Part shown: positions 38,033 through 46,623 of the stretch, piece by piece
How the letters are laid out: the number at the start of each line of letters is the position of its first letter
How positions within the stretch are numbered: position 1 is the stretch's first letter
From: Methylocystis parvus OBBP
Lineage (GTDB): Bacteria > Pseudomonadota > Alphaproteobacteria > Rhizobiales > Beijerinckiaceae
DNA: 64,000 nt
Assembly: GCF_027571405.1 (NCBI RefSeq)
Contig: NZ_CP092968.1
Location: forward strand, 3,432,001 to 3,496,000
Direction of reading: 5' to 3'
Translations under genes and position numbers: made by a program
The notes under the pieces: model-generated
Seen by the model: the letters and a program-made list of their open reading frames with translations, nothing else
What the model was told of the DNA's origin: nothing
The model's database searches: none

Positions 38033-38659
38033 ATGGTCGGCATCATCGGCAAAACGATTGTGGCTCTCGGTCTTGCGGGCGCGGGTCTCGTGGCGGTCGC
38101 CGCGACGAGCCTTGCAGGTTCGGAAGCGCCGAATTTCGCCCCGGTCGGCGCCGAGACCAGCGTGCCCTACGGGTGGGTCGAGTTTTGCCAGCGCAATCGG
38201 GCGGAGTGCGACGACGAGGCTGGCGTTCCGACGGAGATCAAGCTCGACGCGGCGGCCTATAACAAGATCGCCCGCATCAACGCCTGGGTGAACAAGCATA
38301 TCGATCCTATCGCCGACGCGGATCACTGGGGCGCGATCGATCAATGGGACTATCCTTCGGACGGTAAGGGCGACTGCGAAGATTATGCGCTGCTGAAGCG
38401 CCGCATGCTCATCGATCAAGGGTTCCCGCGCGAGGCTCTGCTCCTGACCGTGGTGAAGGAAAAAAATGGCGACGGCCATTCCGTGCTTACGGTCCGCACC
38501 AATCGCGGGGAATTCATCCTCGACAATCTCGCCGATCAGGTGAAGCTCTGGAAGAAGACGCCCTATCGCTTCGTGAAGCGGCAGTCCCAGCACAATCAGA
38601 ATGTCTGGGTCGCGATCGGCGAACCCACGGCCGCCCCGGCCTATGTCTCGAACCAGTGA
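38033..38659 (+). CDS. bacterial transglutaminase-like cysteine peptidase (C93), copy 1
   Basis: A 208-residue exported protein of the BTLCP/LapG-like family. The N-terminal hydrophobic stretch (VALGLAGAGLVAVAATSLAG) is a signal peptide. The catalytic triad is visible: Cys115 in GKGDCEDYA, His149 in GDGHSVL and Asp164 in FILDNL. LapG, the best-known relative, cleaves surface adhesins in the periplasm under c-di-GMP control, but most alphaproteobacterial members are uncharacterised and no LapD or adhesin gene is next to it. GGGGAC precedes the ATG. A close paralogue follows 272 bases downstream. Confidence 0.87.
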   Translation: MVGIIGKTIVALGLAGAGLVAVAATSLAGSEAPNFAPVGAETSVPYGWVEFCQRNRAECDDEAGVPTEIKLDAAAYNKIARINAWVNKHIDPIADADHWGAIDQWDYPSDGKGDCEDYALLKRRMLIDQGFPREALLLTVVKEKNGDGHSVLTVRTNRGEFILDNLADQVKLWKKTPYRFVKRQSQHNQNVWVAIGEPTAAPAYVSNQ

Positions 38660-38843
38660 GACCGACCCCGGGCGGGTTGATCCTTAACCATTAACGATTG
38701 TGGCGGCTTTGGACGCGCGGCCTCGCTTGTTCAAGGCCGCCCCTGTCTTGTGCGAAAAAAATTAAATGACTGATCTCATTTGATTTATCCTATTTGCCCA
38801 ACGAGCGCCGACCCTGGCGGGAGGCTTTGCCGTAAACCATAAG

Positions 38844-38858
38844 TTAAAGCGGTCTTAA
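38844..38858. promoter_or_regulatory. CtrA-type binding site upstream of the second C93 peptidase
   Basis: A perfect TTAA-N7-TTAA match, the full recognition sequence of the alphaproteobacterial cell-cycle regulator CtrA. It lies 74 bases upstream of the ATG at 38932. A second cluster, TTAACCATTAA at 38684-38694, has the wrong spacing. No equivalent full site was seen upstream of copy 1. Confidence 0.55.
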
Positions 38859-38931
38859 CGCACATCTTGGCAAACCGGCCACAATCGTAAATGATTTCTT
38901 AACGGTCGGTTGGCGAGTAGGGTTTCGTTAA

Positions 38932-39558
38932 ATGCGTATCGCGGGTCGCGTTCTCAAAAGTCTGGCTCTCGCTCTCGCCGCTCTGGGCCTCTCGGCTCTT
39001 CCGGCCATGGCCGGAGCCAAATTGCCGACCGCCACGCTCTCGCCGCTCGGCCCCGAGACCAGCGTGCCCTTCGGCTGGGTCGATTTCTGCCAGCGCTACA
39101 GCGCTGAATGCGATGACGGCGACCGCGCCCCGCAGGCTATCGACCTGACCCCGGCGGCGATGCGCAAGATCGAAGGCGTCAACGCCCTGGTCAACAACAA
39201 GATCGAGCCCGTCTCCGACGCGGAGCACGCCGGTGCGCCCGACGCCTGGGACTATCCGACCGACGGCAAGGGCGACTGCGAGGACTATGCGCTGCTCAAG
39301 CGCCGCGTGTTGATGGAAGCCGGCTTTCCGCGCGCCGCTCTGCTGCTCGCCGTCGTGAAGGACGAGCATGGCGACGGCCATGCGGTGCTGATGGCGCGCA
39401 CCAATCGCGGCGACTTCGTTCTCGACAATCTCGCCGACGAGGTAAAGCCCTGGTCGCAGACGTCCTATCGCTTCGTGAAGCGGCAGTCGCAGGAAAATCA
39501 GAATGTGTGGGTGGCGGTCGGCGCGCCGACCAGCGCGCCGATGTATGTCGCGAAGTGA
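38932..39558 (+). CDS. bacterial transglutaminase-like cysteine peptidase (C93), copy 2
   Basis: A 208-residue paralogue of the upstream peptidase. It has a signal peptide (LALALAALGLSALPAMAGA) and triad Cys116, His150 and Asp165 in the same motifs (GKGDCEDYALLKRR, HGDGHAVL, VLDNL). The two mature proteins are clearly homologous along their whole length, including the C-terminal SYRFVKRQSQENQNVWVA. It differs from copy 1 in having an upstream CtrA-like site, so the two may be expressed at different times. Confidence 0.87.
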   Translation: MRIAGRVLKSLALALAALGLSALPAMAGAKLPTATLSPLGPETSVPFGWVDFCQRYSAECDDGDRAPQAIDLTPAAMRKIEGVNALVNNKIEPVSDAEHAGAPDAWDYPTDGKGDCEDYALLKRRVLMEAGFPRAALLLAVVKDEHGDGHAVLMARTNRGDFVLDNLADEVKPWSQTSYRFVKRQSQENQNVWVAVGAPTSAPMYVAK

Positions 39559-39562
39559 GGCT

Positions 39563-40096
39563 TCAGCCTTCGATCCCGGCAAGCCCTTTCAGGTAGCGCT
39601 GGCCGTTCTCCACATAGTGCTTCGCCGACTCGAGGAACGTCGCGCGCGAGTCTTCGCCAAGCTCCCGGATGACCTTCGCCGGCGCGCCGACAATGAGCGA
39701 ATTGTCGGGAAACTCCTTGCCTTCCGTCACCAGCGCATTGGCGCCGACAAGGCAGTTCTTCCCGATCTTGGCGCCGTTGAGAATCGTCGCGCCCATGCCG
39801 ATGAGCGCGCCGTCGCCGATCGTGCAGCCATGCAAGATGACATTGTGGCCGATGGTGCAGTCGGCGCCGATCGTCAGCGGATAGCCCATATCGGTGTGGA
39901 GGACGCTATTGTCCTGGATATTGGTCCGCGCGCCGATCGTGATCCACTCATTGTCGCCACGCAGCACGCAGTTGAACCAGACATTGGCGTCTTCCTGAAG
40001 CTCGACGCGGCCGATGAGATGCGCGCCGGGCGCCACGAAATAGCGACCCTCGGCCGGCAGGCGCGGCGCAATTCCATCGAGCGTGTAGAGCGGCAT
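39563..40096 (-). CDS. gamma carbonic anhydrase family protein
   Basis: A 177-residue left-handed beta-helix protein with repeated hexapeptides (IGARTNIQDNSVLH, IGADCTIGHNVILHGCTIGDGALIGMG). The three zinc-type histidines are in VLHTD and GHNVILHG, as in gamma-CA/YrdA proteins. The family ends with GAPAKVIRELG, seen here. Activity varies in the family, and some are only structural or acyl-carnitine-linked. It is convergent with the second peptidase gene (4 bases apart). Confidence 0.92.
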   Translation of the reverse strand: MPLYTLDGIAPRLPAEGRYFVAPGAHLIGRVELQEDANVWFNCVLRGDNEWITIGARTNIQDNSVLHTDMGYPLTIGADCTIGHNVILHGCTIGDGALIGMGATILNGAKIGKNCLVGANALVTEGKEFPDNSLIVGAPAKVIRELGEDSRATFLESAKHYVENGQRYLKGLAGIEG

Positions 40097-40408
40097 TCAA
40101 AGACCTCCTGTTGATCGCGCTGCAAGCGAGCGTCCCGGCCCATCGCAGAAAACGCGATCAATGGCAAAGTTCGGACGCGCGGCGCGCGCCGGGATAAAGC
40201 TCGCTGGGACATTGCCATTTCCCACGGGCCGCGAAAAGCGCCGCGTTTTTGCGGGGGACAGCCGCGGGCGCGATTGCGCGGCAAATGTCAAAATAGTGTA
40301 TAAACAATTGCGGGCGCTTCGCTCTTAGCCGTTGGGCGGGCAATCGCCGGATTTCTTCGCCCGAAAAGGGCGTTTCGGCGAATCGGAGGACGAGACCTGA
40401 ACGGCGGC
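40097..40408 (+). other. 312-base divergent promoter region without a gene
   Basis: Separates the carbonic anhydrase gene from the heparinase-like gene. A possible rightward promoter has TTGCGC (40274-40279) and TATAAA (40299-40304), with a long 19-base spacing. A strong GGAGGA (40385-40390) marks the ribosome site of the next gene. No repeat of the window's families and no RNA gene is visible. Confidence 0.5.
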
Positions 40409-42079
40409 TTGCGTGACCGGATGCGGATAGCCGGCGCCTTCGCGGCGAAGGTTTTCGCGCGCAGCGCGGCCACGCCCTATCATGTCGTAAAATCCATGGC
40501 GATCGCCCCGCCGGAGCGGCTGCGCGTCGCGCCGCCCGATATCCGCACCGCCGATCCGACGGTCGCGGATGAAATTTATGCGGGCTATTTTTCCTTCGCC
40601 GGCAAGACTCTGCAAAGCTACGGCGCCTCTCCCTTCACCCTCACGCCGCCGTCTCCCGCCTGGCGGCGGGCGCTTGCGGGCTTTTCCTGGCTGCGCCATC
40701 TGCGCGCCGCCGACAAGACTCTTGCGCAGGCCAACGCCCAGGCGCTTGTCGGCGATTTTCTCGCGCTGAAGAAGCTCCCCGCCGAAGACCCGGCGATGGA
40801 GCCCGCCGTCGTCGCAAGGCGGCTTCTTTCCTTTTTCGCCCAGTCGCCCGTTCTGCTCGACGGCGCGGACGCCGATTTCTACGACGCTTTCATGATGTCC
40901 CTCGCCAAGAGCGCGCGGTTGATCTGGCGGGCGCTCGCCACCGGTCAGGCGCAGGGGGCGGACCGGGCGCTTTGCGCTATCGCGCTTGCGGAGTTCGCAG
41001 TTTGCGCCGACACCGGCCGCAAGATCGCGCCGCAGATCTCGCGGACCCTGTCGGCGGAGCTCGACCGGCAAATCTTGAGCGACGGCGGTCATATCAGCCG
41101 CAATCCGCAAGTCGCGGTCGATCTGCTGCTCGATCTTCTGCCGCTGCGTCAGGTGCTCGCGGCGCGAGGCCTGCAAACGCCGGCCTCCATGCTGCGCGCG
41201 GTTGACCGCATGATGCCGACATTGCGCATGTTGCAGCATGGCGACGGTTCGCTCGCGCTCTTCAACGGCATGGGCGCGACGGAGCTGGATCGCGTCGCGA
41301 ACGTTCTCGCCAATGAGGATACGCGCGGCGCCGCGCCGCTGAAGGCGCCCTATGTCGGCTATCAGCGGCTCGAGGCGCGGGACGCGGTCGTTCTCGTCGA
41401 GGCCGGGGGGCCGCCGCCTTTCGAATTTTCCTCGAGCGCCCATGCGGGCTTTCTCTCCTTCGAATATTCGCTGGGCATGGAGCGGGTCGTCGTGAATTGC
41501 GGCGCGCCCGCGCCGCAGCACGAGGAGCTTCGGGAAATGGCGCGCGCCACCGCCGCGCATTCGACGCTCGTCATCGACGACCGTTCCTCCGCGCGCATTG
41601 CAAGGAAAGATGCGGGCCGCTGGCGCGCGGGCCGCATTCTCGAGGGACCGGGCCATGTCACGGTGGAGCGCCTCGAGGCGCCGGGCGCGACGACGCTTTC
41701 GCTCTCTCACGACGGCTACGCCAAGAGCTTCGGCCTGATCCACGCCCGGGAGCTCATCCTCGCCGCGGACGGCATGGCGCTGGCCGGGCGCGACCGGCTG
41801 CTGGCGGCCGAGGGCGCCGCCGCCGGAGCGGCCGGCCCCGATTTCGCCGTGCGCTTCCATCTTCATCCCCGTATTCGCGCGGTCGAGCTGGGAGAGGCGA
41901 TCGAGCTGCAGCTCGCGACGGGCGAGACGATGATTTTCGAAGCGGACGGCGTCTGGCCGCAGATCGAGGAAAGCATATTTTTCGCGGCGCCCGGCGGCGC
42001 GCGCAAATGCGTTCAGATCGTGCTGCGCGGAAAGGCCGCGCCGGACGCCGAGCTGCGCTGGTCTTTCCAGCGGGGGTGA
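40409..42079 (+). CDS. heparinase II/III family protein
   Basis: A protein of about 556 residues with an alpha-helical toroid N-terminal half and a C-terminal beta-sandwich (SSSAHAGFLSFEYSLGMERVVVNCG, then ATAAHSTLVIDDRSSARI), the alphaproteobacterial heparinase II/III-like architecture. Members degrade acidic polysaccharides by lyase chemistry; the substrate is unknown. TTG at 40409 and ATG at 40421 are in frame, but the best-spaced ribosome site (GGAGGA, 6 bases before) points to CTG at 40397, reading MNGGLRDRMRIAG. It sits just upstream of purH. Confidence 0.85.
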   Translation: MRDRMRIAGAFAAKVFARSAATPYHVVKSMAIAPPERLRVAPPDIRTADPTVADEIYAGYFSFAGKTLQSYGASPFTLTPPSPAWRRALAGFSWLRHLRAADKTLAQANAQALVGDFLALKKLPAEDPAMEPAVVARRLLSFFAQSPVLLDGADADFYDAFMMSLAKSARLIWRALATGQAQGADRALCAIALAEFAVCADTGRKIAPQISRTLSAELDRQILSDGGHISRNPQVAVDLLLDLLPLRQVLAARGLQTPASMLRAVDRMMPTLRMLQHGDGSLALFNGMGATELDRVANVLANEDTRGAAPLKAPYVGYQRLEARDAVVLVEAGGPPPFEFSSSAHAGFLSFEYSLGMERVVVNCGAPAPQHEELREMARATAAHSTLVIDDRSSARIARKDAGRWRAGRILEGPGHVTVERLEAPGATTLSLSHDGYAKSFGLIHARELILAADGMALAGRDRLLAAEGAAAGAAGPDFAVRFHLHPRIRAVELGEAIELQLATGETMIFEADGVWPQIEESIFFAAPGGARKCVQIVLRGKAAPDAELRWSFQRG

Positions 42080-42145
42080 CGGTTCCGCGCCTCGGAGATG
42101 TATGATAAGCGCGGCGCGAACATCCCCAAGGAGGATTTTGAGCCC

Positions 42146-43735
42146 ATGCCGGTCGATCAGCGTAAAGTCGCGCGCGCCCTTCTCTCCGTCTCCGACAAGA
42201 CGGGCCTCGTCGATTTCGCGCGCGCGCTCGCCGGCCATGGCGTGGAGCTCGTCTCGACCGGCGGCACCCGCAAGGCGCTCAGCGAGGCCGGCCTCGCCGT
42301 GAAGGACATTTCCGACCTCACGCATTTTCCCGAGATGATGGACGGCCGTCTGAAGACGCTGCATCCCAAGGTGCATGGCGGCCTGCTCGCGATCCGCGAG
42401 AACCCGGAGCATGAGGCGGCGATGCTCGCCCATGACATCCGGCCGATCGACCTTCTCGTCGTCAATCTCTATCCCTTCGAGGCGACGCTCGCGAAAGGCG
42501 CGCCCTTTGAGGAATGCGTCGAGAATATCGACATTGGCGGGCCGGCGATGATCCGCGCCGCCTCCAAAAATCACGATGACGTCGCAGTGGTGGTCGATCC
42601 GTCCGATTACGCCGCGGTGATCGACGAGATGGCGGCGACCGGCGGCGCGACGCTCATCGCCACGCGCCGGCGTCTGGCGCAGAAGGCTTTCGCGCGCACC
42701 GCGGCCTATGACGCGGCGATCTCCAACTGGCTGGCGGAAGAACTCGGCGAAGCCGCGCCGCCCGTCCGCGCCTTTGGCGGAAAACTCTCCGAGCCGATGC
42801 GCTATGGCGAAAACCCGCATCAGGCGGCGGGTTTTTATCTGACCGGGGAAGCGCGGCCCGGCGTCGCGACGGCGCGGCAGGCTCAGGGCAAGCAGCTCTC
42901 CTACAACAATGTCAACGACACGGACGCGGCCTTCGAATGCGTCGCGGAGTTCGATCCCGGACATGCGGCGGTCGTCATCGTCAAGCACGCCAACCCCTGC
43001 GGCGCGGCGGAAGGCGCGACGCTGGAGGAGGCCTATCTCAAGGCGCTGCGCTGCGACCCGGTTTCGGCCTTCGGCGGCATCGTCGCGCTCAACCGCAAGC
43101 TCGACGCGGCCGCCGCGCGCGAGATCGTGAAGGTCTTCACCGAGGTCATCATCGCGCCGGAGGCCGAAGACGAAGCGATGGACATCATCGCGGCGAAGAA
43201 GAATTTGCGCTTGCTGCTGACGGGGGGCTTGCCCGATCCCCGCGCGCGCGGCGTGACGTTCCGCAGCGTCGCGGGCGGCTTCCTCGCGCAGACGCGCGAC
43301 AACGCCGTCGTCGACGACATGGAGCTGAAGGTCGTGACGAAACGCGCGCCGACGCCACACGAGCTTGCGGACCTCAAATTCGCCTATCGCGTCGTCAAGC
43401 ATGTGAAGTCCAACGCGATCGTCTACGCCAAGGACCTTGCGACGGTCGGGATCGGCGCCGGACAGATGTCGCGCGTGGATTCCTCTCGCACCGCGGCGCA
43501 TAAGGCCGGCGAGGCGGCGCGGGCGGCGGGCCTCGCGGAAAGCCTCGCCAAGGGCTCTGTCGTCGCGTCGGACGCTTTCTTTCCTTTCCCGGACGGGCTG
43601 CTCGCGGCGGCGGCGGCGGGCGCCTCTGCGGTCATTCAGCCGGGCGGCTCCGTGAATGATAAGGACGTCATCGCGGCCGCGGACGAGCAGGGCCTCGCCA
43701 TGGTCTTCACCGGCGTGCGCCACTTCCGGCACTAG
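42146..43735 (+). CDS. purH: bifunctional AICAR transformylase / IMP cyclohydrolase
   Basis: A 529-residue enzyme catalysing the last two steps of IMP synthesis. The N-terminal cyclohydrolase domain begins [23 protein letters not shown] and has [13 protein letters not shown]. The C-terminal transformylase shows [35 protein letters not shown] and [31 protein letters not shown]. The start at 42146 is the conserved N-terminus, with AAGGAGG upstream, and the frame back to 42098 is not needed. Confidence 0.96.
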   Translation: MPVDQRKVARALLSVSDKTGLVDFARALAGHGVELVSTGGTRKALSEAGLAVKDISDLTHFPEMMDGRLKTLHPKVHGGLLAIRENPEHEAAMLAHDIRPIDLLVVNLYPFEATLAKGAPFEECVENIDIGGPAMIRAASKNHDDVAVVVDPSDYAAVIDEMAATGGATLIATRRRLAQKAFARTAAYDAAISNWLAEELGEAAPPVRAFGGKLSEPMRYGENPHQAAGFYLTGEARPGVATARQAQGKQLSYNNVNDTDAAFECVAEFDPGHAAVVIVKHANPCGAAEGATLEEAYLKALRCDPVSAFGGIVALNRKLDAAAAREIVKVFTEVIIAPEAEDEAMDIIAAKKNLRLLLTGGLPDPRARGVTFRSVAGGFLAQTRDNAVVDDMELKVVTKRAPTPHELADLKFAYRVVKHVKSNAIVYAKDLATVGIGAGQMSRVDSSRTAAHKAGEAARAAGLAESLAKGSVVASDAFFPFPDGLLAAAAAGASAVIQPGGSVNDKDVIAAADEQGLAMVFTGVRHFRH

Positions 43736-43797
43736 CGCTGATTCATGCGCCTAAGCTAAGGTCGTTCAACTCTACCGTAAGTTTCATGGAGTGCAGC

Positions 43798-44112
43798 ATG
43801 CGTCGCGCCTTTACGCTTTCTCTCGGCCTCGCTCTGGCCTTCGCCCTCGTCGCGAGCGACGCTCTGGCCAAGTCGCGAAAAGCCGCGCCGGCGCAACAGC
43901 CCGACTCGGGAAGCGACGAGTTCGCGATTCCATTGCCCAAAGATTTGACGACGAATAAGGACTGGCTCGACGACGGCGCCGGCAATCCCGCATCCGGCAC
44001 GCTGCAGCCCAATGCGCATGCGAATGACAATTATTTCACGCAGCAGCAGCAGTTCTGGCGCAACGATCCGACCCGCAACACCGAAGCGGGCCAGCTCTTC
44101 GATGGCTTTTAA
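43798..44112 (+). CDS. small secreted protein of unknown function
   Basis: A 104-residue protein with a strong signal peptide (MRRAFTLSLGLALAFALVASDALA). The mature part is about 80 residues, rich in Asn, Asp, Gln and Pro (GTLQPNAHANDNYFTQQQQFWRN), with no cysteine. I do not recognise the family. GGAG lies 6 bases before the ATG at 43798; an ATG four codons earlier is possible. Confidence 0.7.
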   Translation: MRRAFTLSLGLALAFALVASDALAKSRKAAPAQQPDSGSDEFAIPLPKDLTTNKDWLDDGAGNPASGTLQPNAHANDNYFTQQQQFWRNDPTRNTEAGQLFDGF

Positions 44113-44222
44113 ACGGATACGGCGACGAAGCGGTCCAGGCGCGTCATGCCGCTCTGGATTGCTTTGTCGCATTTTTCGAAGTCGGGTATACCCGACTTCG
44201 CCATATGCGCTTCGCAATGACG
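44113..44222 (+). repeat. diverged GTCATTGCGAG-type repeat interrupted by a 24-bp palindrome
   Basis: CTGGATTGCTTTGTCGC (about 44152-44170) and GCGCTTCGCAATGACGG look like the two ends of the arm CTGGATTGCTTCG...CGCAATGACGG found elsewhere in the window. Between them is an extra segment holding a perfect 24-base palindrome at 44177-44200 centred on GTATAC (half-site CGAAGTCGGGTA). No T run follows on either strand in the right place, so it is not a normal terminator. Confidence 0.55.
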
Positions 44223-44238
44223 GTCGAACGCGAACTTT

Positions 44239-44508
44239 CTAGTCGCCGCATCCCATGCGGCGCTCTTCGGCGACGATGTCGCGCACCGCGGCGCGTTGGC
44301 GCGCCGAAAGGGGAACGTCGTTGATGTCGTCATAGCTGCAGCCGGCATTGCCGAAGGCGCGAATGGCGCGCGCGGTTTTGAAGCAGTAGCCCGCATCCTT
44401 GTAGATCTGATTGCGCTCCGACCAGAGGCTGGCGCAGGAGGCCTGCGCGACGGAAGGGGCGGCGGCGCCCGCCATGAGCGCGGCGAATATGAAAGCGGAC
44501 TTCTTCAT
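44239..44508 (-). CDS. small secreted cysteine-containing protein (YARHG-like)
   Basis: An 89-residue protein with a signal peptide (AFIFAALMAGAAAPSVAQA). The mature region CASLWSERNQIYKDAGYCFKTARAIRAFGNAGC contains four spaced cysteines and resembles the YARHG-type domain common in small rhizobial exported proteins. Function unknown. It is the last of three small secreted-protein genes on this strand. Confidence 0.75.
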   Translation of the reverse strand: MKKSAFIFAALMAGAAAPSVAQASCASLWSERNQIYKDAGYCFKTARAIRAFGNAGCSYDDINDVPLSARQRAAVRDIVAEERRMGCGD

Positions 44509-44589
44509 CTAGATCTCCCCAGCCCTCGCCGGTTGTTCCGGCGGCGAAGGGTCAGTCCTTTATGGCTGACCCTCATTGTCGTGCGCTCA

Positions 44590-44862
44590 TCAGTCGCAAA
44601 CGCTCACGCGGCGGAAGCCGACGACGTCGCCCCACGGATTATAAACCGGACGGCGGGACATGTAGCAATCATGATAATAATGGCGCCCGTAGCCGCCGCC
44701 CATGCCGCCGGCGGCCATCGCGCCGACCGCGAAGGCGCCAACCCCGATCGCGGCGGCGGCGCCGTCGCTGACCCAGGCGGCGGCTGGGGCGGTGGTGGAG
44801 ACGATCGCGACGCTGGACAGGCTGGCGACCAGGATGGTGGTGGCGGCGATTTTCTTGAACAT
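44590..44862 (-). CDS. small Gly/Ala-rich exported protein, tandem copy 1
   Basis: A 90-residue protein. The signal peptide (TILVASLSSVAIVSTTAPAAA) is followed by a hydrophobic Gly/Ala stretch (GAAAAIGVGAFAVGAMAAGG), a Gly-Tyr-His patch (GGGYGRHYYHDCY) and a short C-terminal domain with two cysteines. The first 67 residues are identical to the gene at 45112-45384 and only the last ~23 differ, so this is a recent duplication with a diverged C-terminus. Two hairpins follow it (44549-44572 and 44527-44543) but lack T runs. Function unknown. Confidence 0.75.
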   Translation of the reverse strand: MFKKIAATTILVASLSSVAIVSTTAPAAAWVSDGAAAAIGVGAFAVGAMAAGGMGGGYGRHYYHDCYMSRRPVYNPWGDVVGFRRVSVCD

Positions 44863-44997
44863 GACACGCTCTCCTCTTCTTTAGCGCTCGCAATCTGTTT
44901 TGCGATGATTGAAGCCTATCGCGGTTCTTTCGGAATGTTCGTGCGCTCGCGCACGCGAAGCGCGCCCCGTGGAAATTCAAAAAGCCCAAAATGAAGA

Positions 44998-45018
44998 GGG
45001 CCGGCGCAAGGCCGGCCC
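44998..45018 (-). terminator. possible terminator after small exported protein copy 2
   Basis: On the minus strand, GGGCCGGC-CTTGC-GCCGGCCC is an 8-bp perfect stem about 95 bases after the gene ending at 45112, followed by TCTTCATTTT and later CTTTTT. The distance and the imperfect T run keep confidence modest. Confidence 0.5.
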
Positions 45019-45111
45019 CTTCTGTTCGACTGGCGCCTAACGGCGCATCTTGGCGAAGACTGAAAATTGCTTCGGCTGGAACGAATGGTCGAAAATAGGA
45101 TCGTCCTCAAT

Positions 45112-45384
45112 TCAGTCGCAAACGCTTACACGGCGGTAGCCCACGAAGTCGCCCCAATTGTTATAAACCGGACGGCGGGCCGAATAGCAGTCGTGGTAAT
45201 AATGGCGCCCGTAGCCGCCTCCCATGCCGCCGGCGGCCATCGCGCCGACCGCGAAGGCGCCCACGCCGATCGCGGCGGCGGCGCCGTCGCTGACCCAGGC
45301 GGCGGCCGGGGCGGTGGTGGAGACGATCGCGACACTGGACAGGCTGGCGACCAGGATGGTGGTGGCGGCGATTTTCTTGAACAT
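45112..45384 (-). CDS. small Gly/Ala-rich exported protein, tandem copy 2
   Basis: A 90-residue protein whose first 67 residues are identical to the copy at 44590-44862. The C-terminus here reads SARRPVYNNWGDFVGYRRVSVCD against MSRRPVYNPWGDVVGFRRVSVCD in the other copy. The immediate upstream bases (GAGGAGAGCGTGTC on the coding strand) are also conserved, so the duplication included the ribosome-binding region. It is separated from prfA by 114 bases. Function unknown. Confidence 0.75.
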   Translation of the reverse strand: MFKKIAATTILVASLSSVAIVSTTAPAAAWVSDGAAAAIGVGAFAVGAMAAGGMGGGYGRHYYHDCYSARRPVYNNWGDFVGYRRVSVCD

Positions 45385-45498
45385 GACACGCTCTCCTCTT
45401 CTATTGGTTTCGCAATTCGTTTTGCGATGAGGAGAAGCTATCCCGGCGCGGAAACATTGTGCGTGCGCCGGCGCACAGGACGAAAACAGGAGCGGCGT

Positions 45499-46569
45499 TC
45501 AGGCGTCGCTCTGCGCCAGAAGCTTCTGCTGATGGTCGGTGATGAGCGCGTCGAGGATTTCGTCGAACTCGCCTTCCATCACGCGGTCGAGCTTGTAGAG
45601 CGTCAGGTTGATGCGATGGTCGGTGACGCGACCTTGCGGAAAATTATAGGTGCGGATGCGTTCCGAGCGGTCGCCTGAGCCGACCTGACTCTTGCGGTCG
45701 GCGGAGCGCTCCTTGTCGAGGCGCTGGCGCTCCGCGTCATAGAGGCGCGAGCGCAGCACGTTCATCGCCTTAGCCTTGTTGCGGTGCTGGGAGCGCTCCT
45801 CCTGCATCATCACCACGATGCCGCTTGGAATATGCGTGATGCGGATCGCCGATTCGGTTTTGTTGACGTGCTGGCCGCCCGCGCCCTGAGAGCGCATCGT
45901 GTCGATCTGCAGATCCTTCTCGTCGATCGTCACGTCGACGTCTTCCGCCTGCGGCAACACGGCGACCGTCGCCGCCGACGTATGGATGCGTCCCTGCGTT
46001 TCCGTCTCCGGCACGCGCTGCACCCGATGCACGCCGGACTCGAATTTCAGCCGGCCATAGACGCCGCGTCCCGTAATCTCCGCGACGATTTCCTTGAAGC
46101 CGCCGAGCGCGCCCGGGCTCTCGGAAACGAGTTCGACGCGCCAGCCCTGGAGCGTCGCGTATTTCTGATAGGCGCGGAAGAGGTCGCCGGCGAAGAGCGC
46201 GGCCTCGTCGCCGCCCGTGCCGGCGCGCACTTCGAGGATGACGCCTTTTTCGTCGGCCTCGTCCTTGGGCAGCAGGGCGAGCTGCAGCGTCTTCTCCGTC
46301 TCTTCGAGGCGCGCGCGCGCCTCGTCGACTTCCGCCTCGGCGAGTTCGCGCATGTCCTTGTCGAGGGACGCATCGGCGAGCATGGCGGCGAGATCGTCGG
46401 CTTCGCGTTCCGCGGCGCGATAGGCGCGGATCGCCTCCACCACCTCGTCGAGCGTCGCGCGCTCGCGGGACAGCGCGACGAAGGCCTGCCCGTCGGCGCC
46501 GCTGGCGAGCTTTTCGCCGATCTCTTCGTAACGGCGCAAAATGAGGTCGAGCTTGTCTTGAGCGAACAT
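45499..46569 (-). CDS. prfA: peptide chain release factor 1
   Basis: A 356-residue class I release factor recognising UAA and UAG. The GGQ motif that triggers peptide release is in [19 protein letters not shown]. The stop-codon recognition region and the [14 protein letters not shown] segment match RF1. The usual downstream partner prmC, which methylates the GGQ glutamine, is not adjacent. It is preceded by ptsP on the same strand with a 54-base gap. Confidence 0.97.
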   Translation of the reverse strand: MFAQDKLDLILRRYEEIGEKLASGADGQAFVALSRERATLDEVVEAIRAYRAAEREADDLAAMLADASLDKDMRELAEAEVDEARARLEETEKTLQLALLPKDEADEKGVILEVRAGTGGDEAALFAGDLFRAYQKYATLQGWRVELVSESPGALGGFKEIVAEITGRGVYGRLKFESGVHRVQRVPETETQGRIHTSAATVAVLPQAEDVDVTIDEKDLQIDTMRSQGAGGQHVNKTESAIRITHIPSGIVVMMQEERSQHRNKAKAMNVLRSRLYDAERQRLDKERSADRKSQVGSGDRSERIRTYNFPQGRVTDHRINLTLYKLDRVMEGEFDEILDALITDHQQKLLAQSDA

Positions 46570-46623
46570 AAGGATTTCGTTGTCTGGAAGAAGGCCGGAT
46601 GATGAGCGAGGGCGGAGGCGTCG

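Noticed and set aside
38033-39558. LapG/LapD/LapA adhesin-release system
   Set aside because: No LapD receptor or large adhesin gene is near; the EAL protein at 49 kb has a different domain plan.
40325-43732. A 1135-residue open frame on the minus strand opposite the heparinase-like gene and purH
   Set aside because: Arg/Ala-rich shadow of two well-supported genes on the + strand. Other large antisense frames (12587-14497, 5470-7662, 28098-29840, 30756-32342) have the same cause: high GC with codon-position bias.
44177-44200. 24-bp palindrome as a transcription terminator
   Set aside because: T residues precede the stem on the + strand and none follow on either strand in the needed position.
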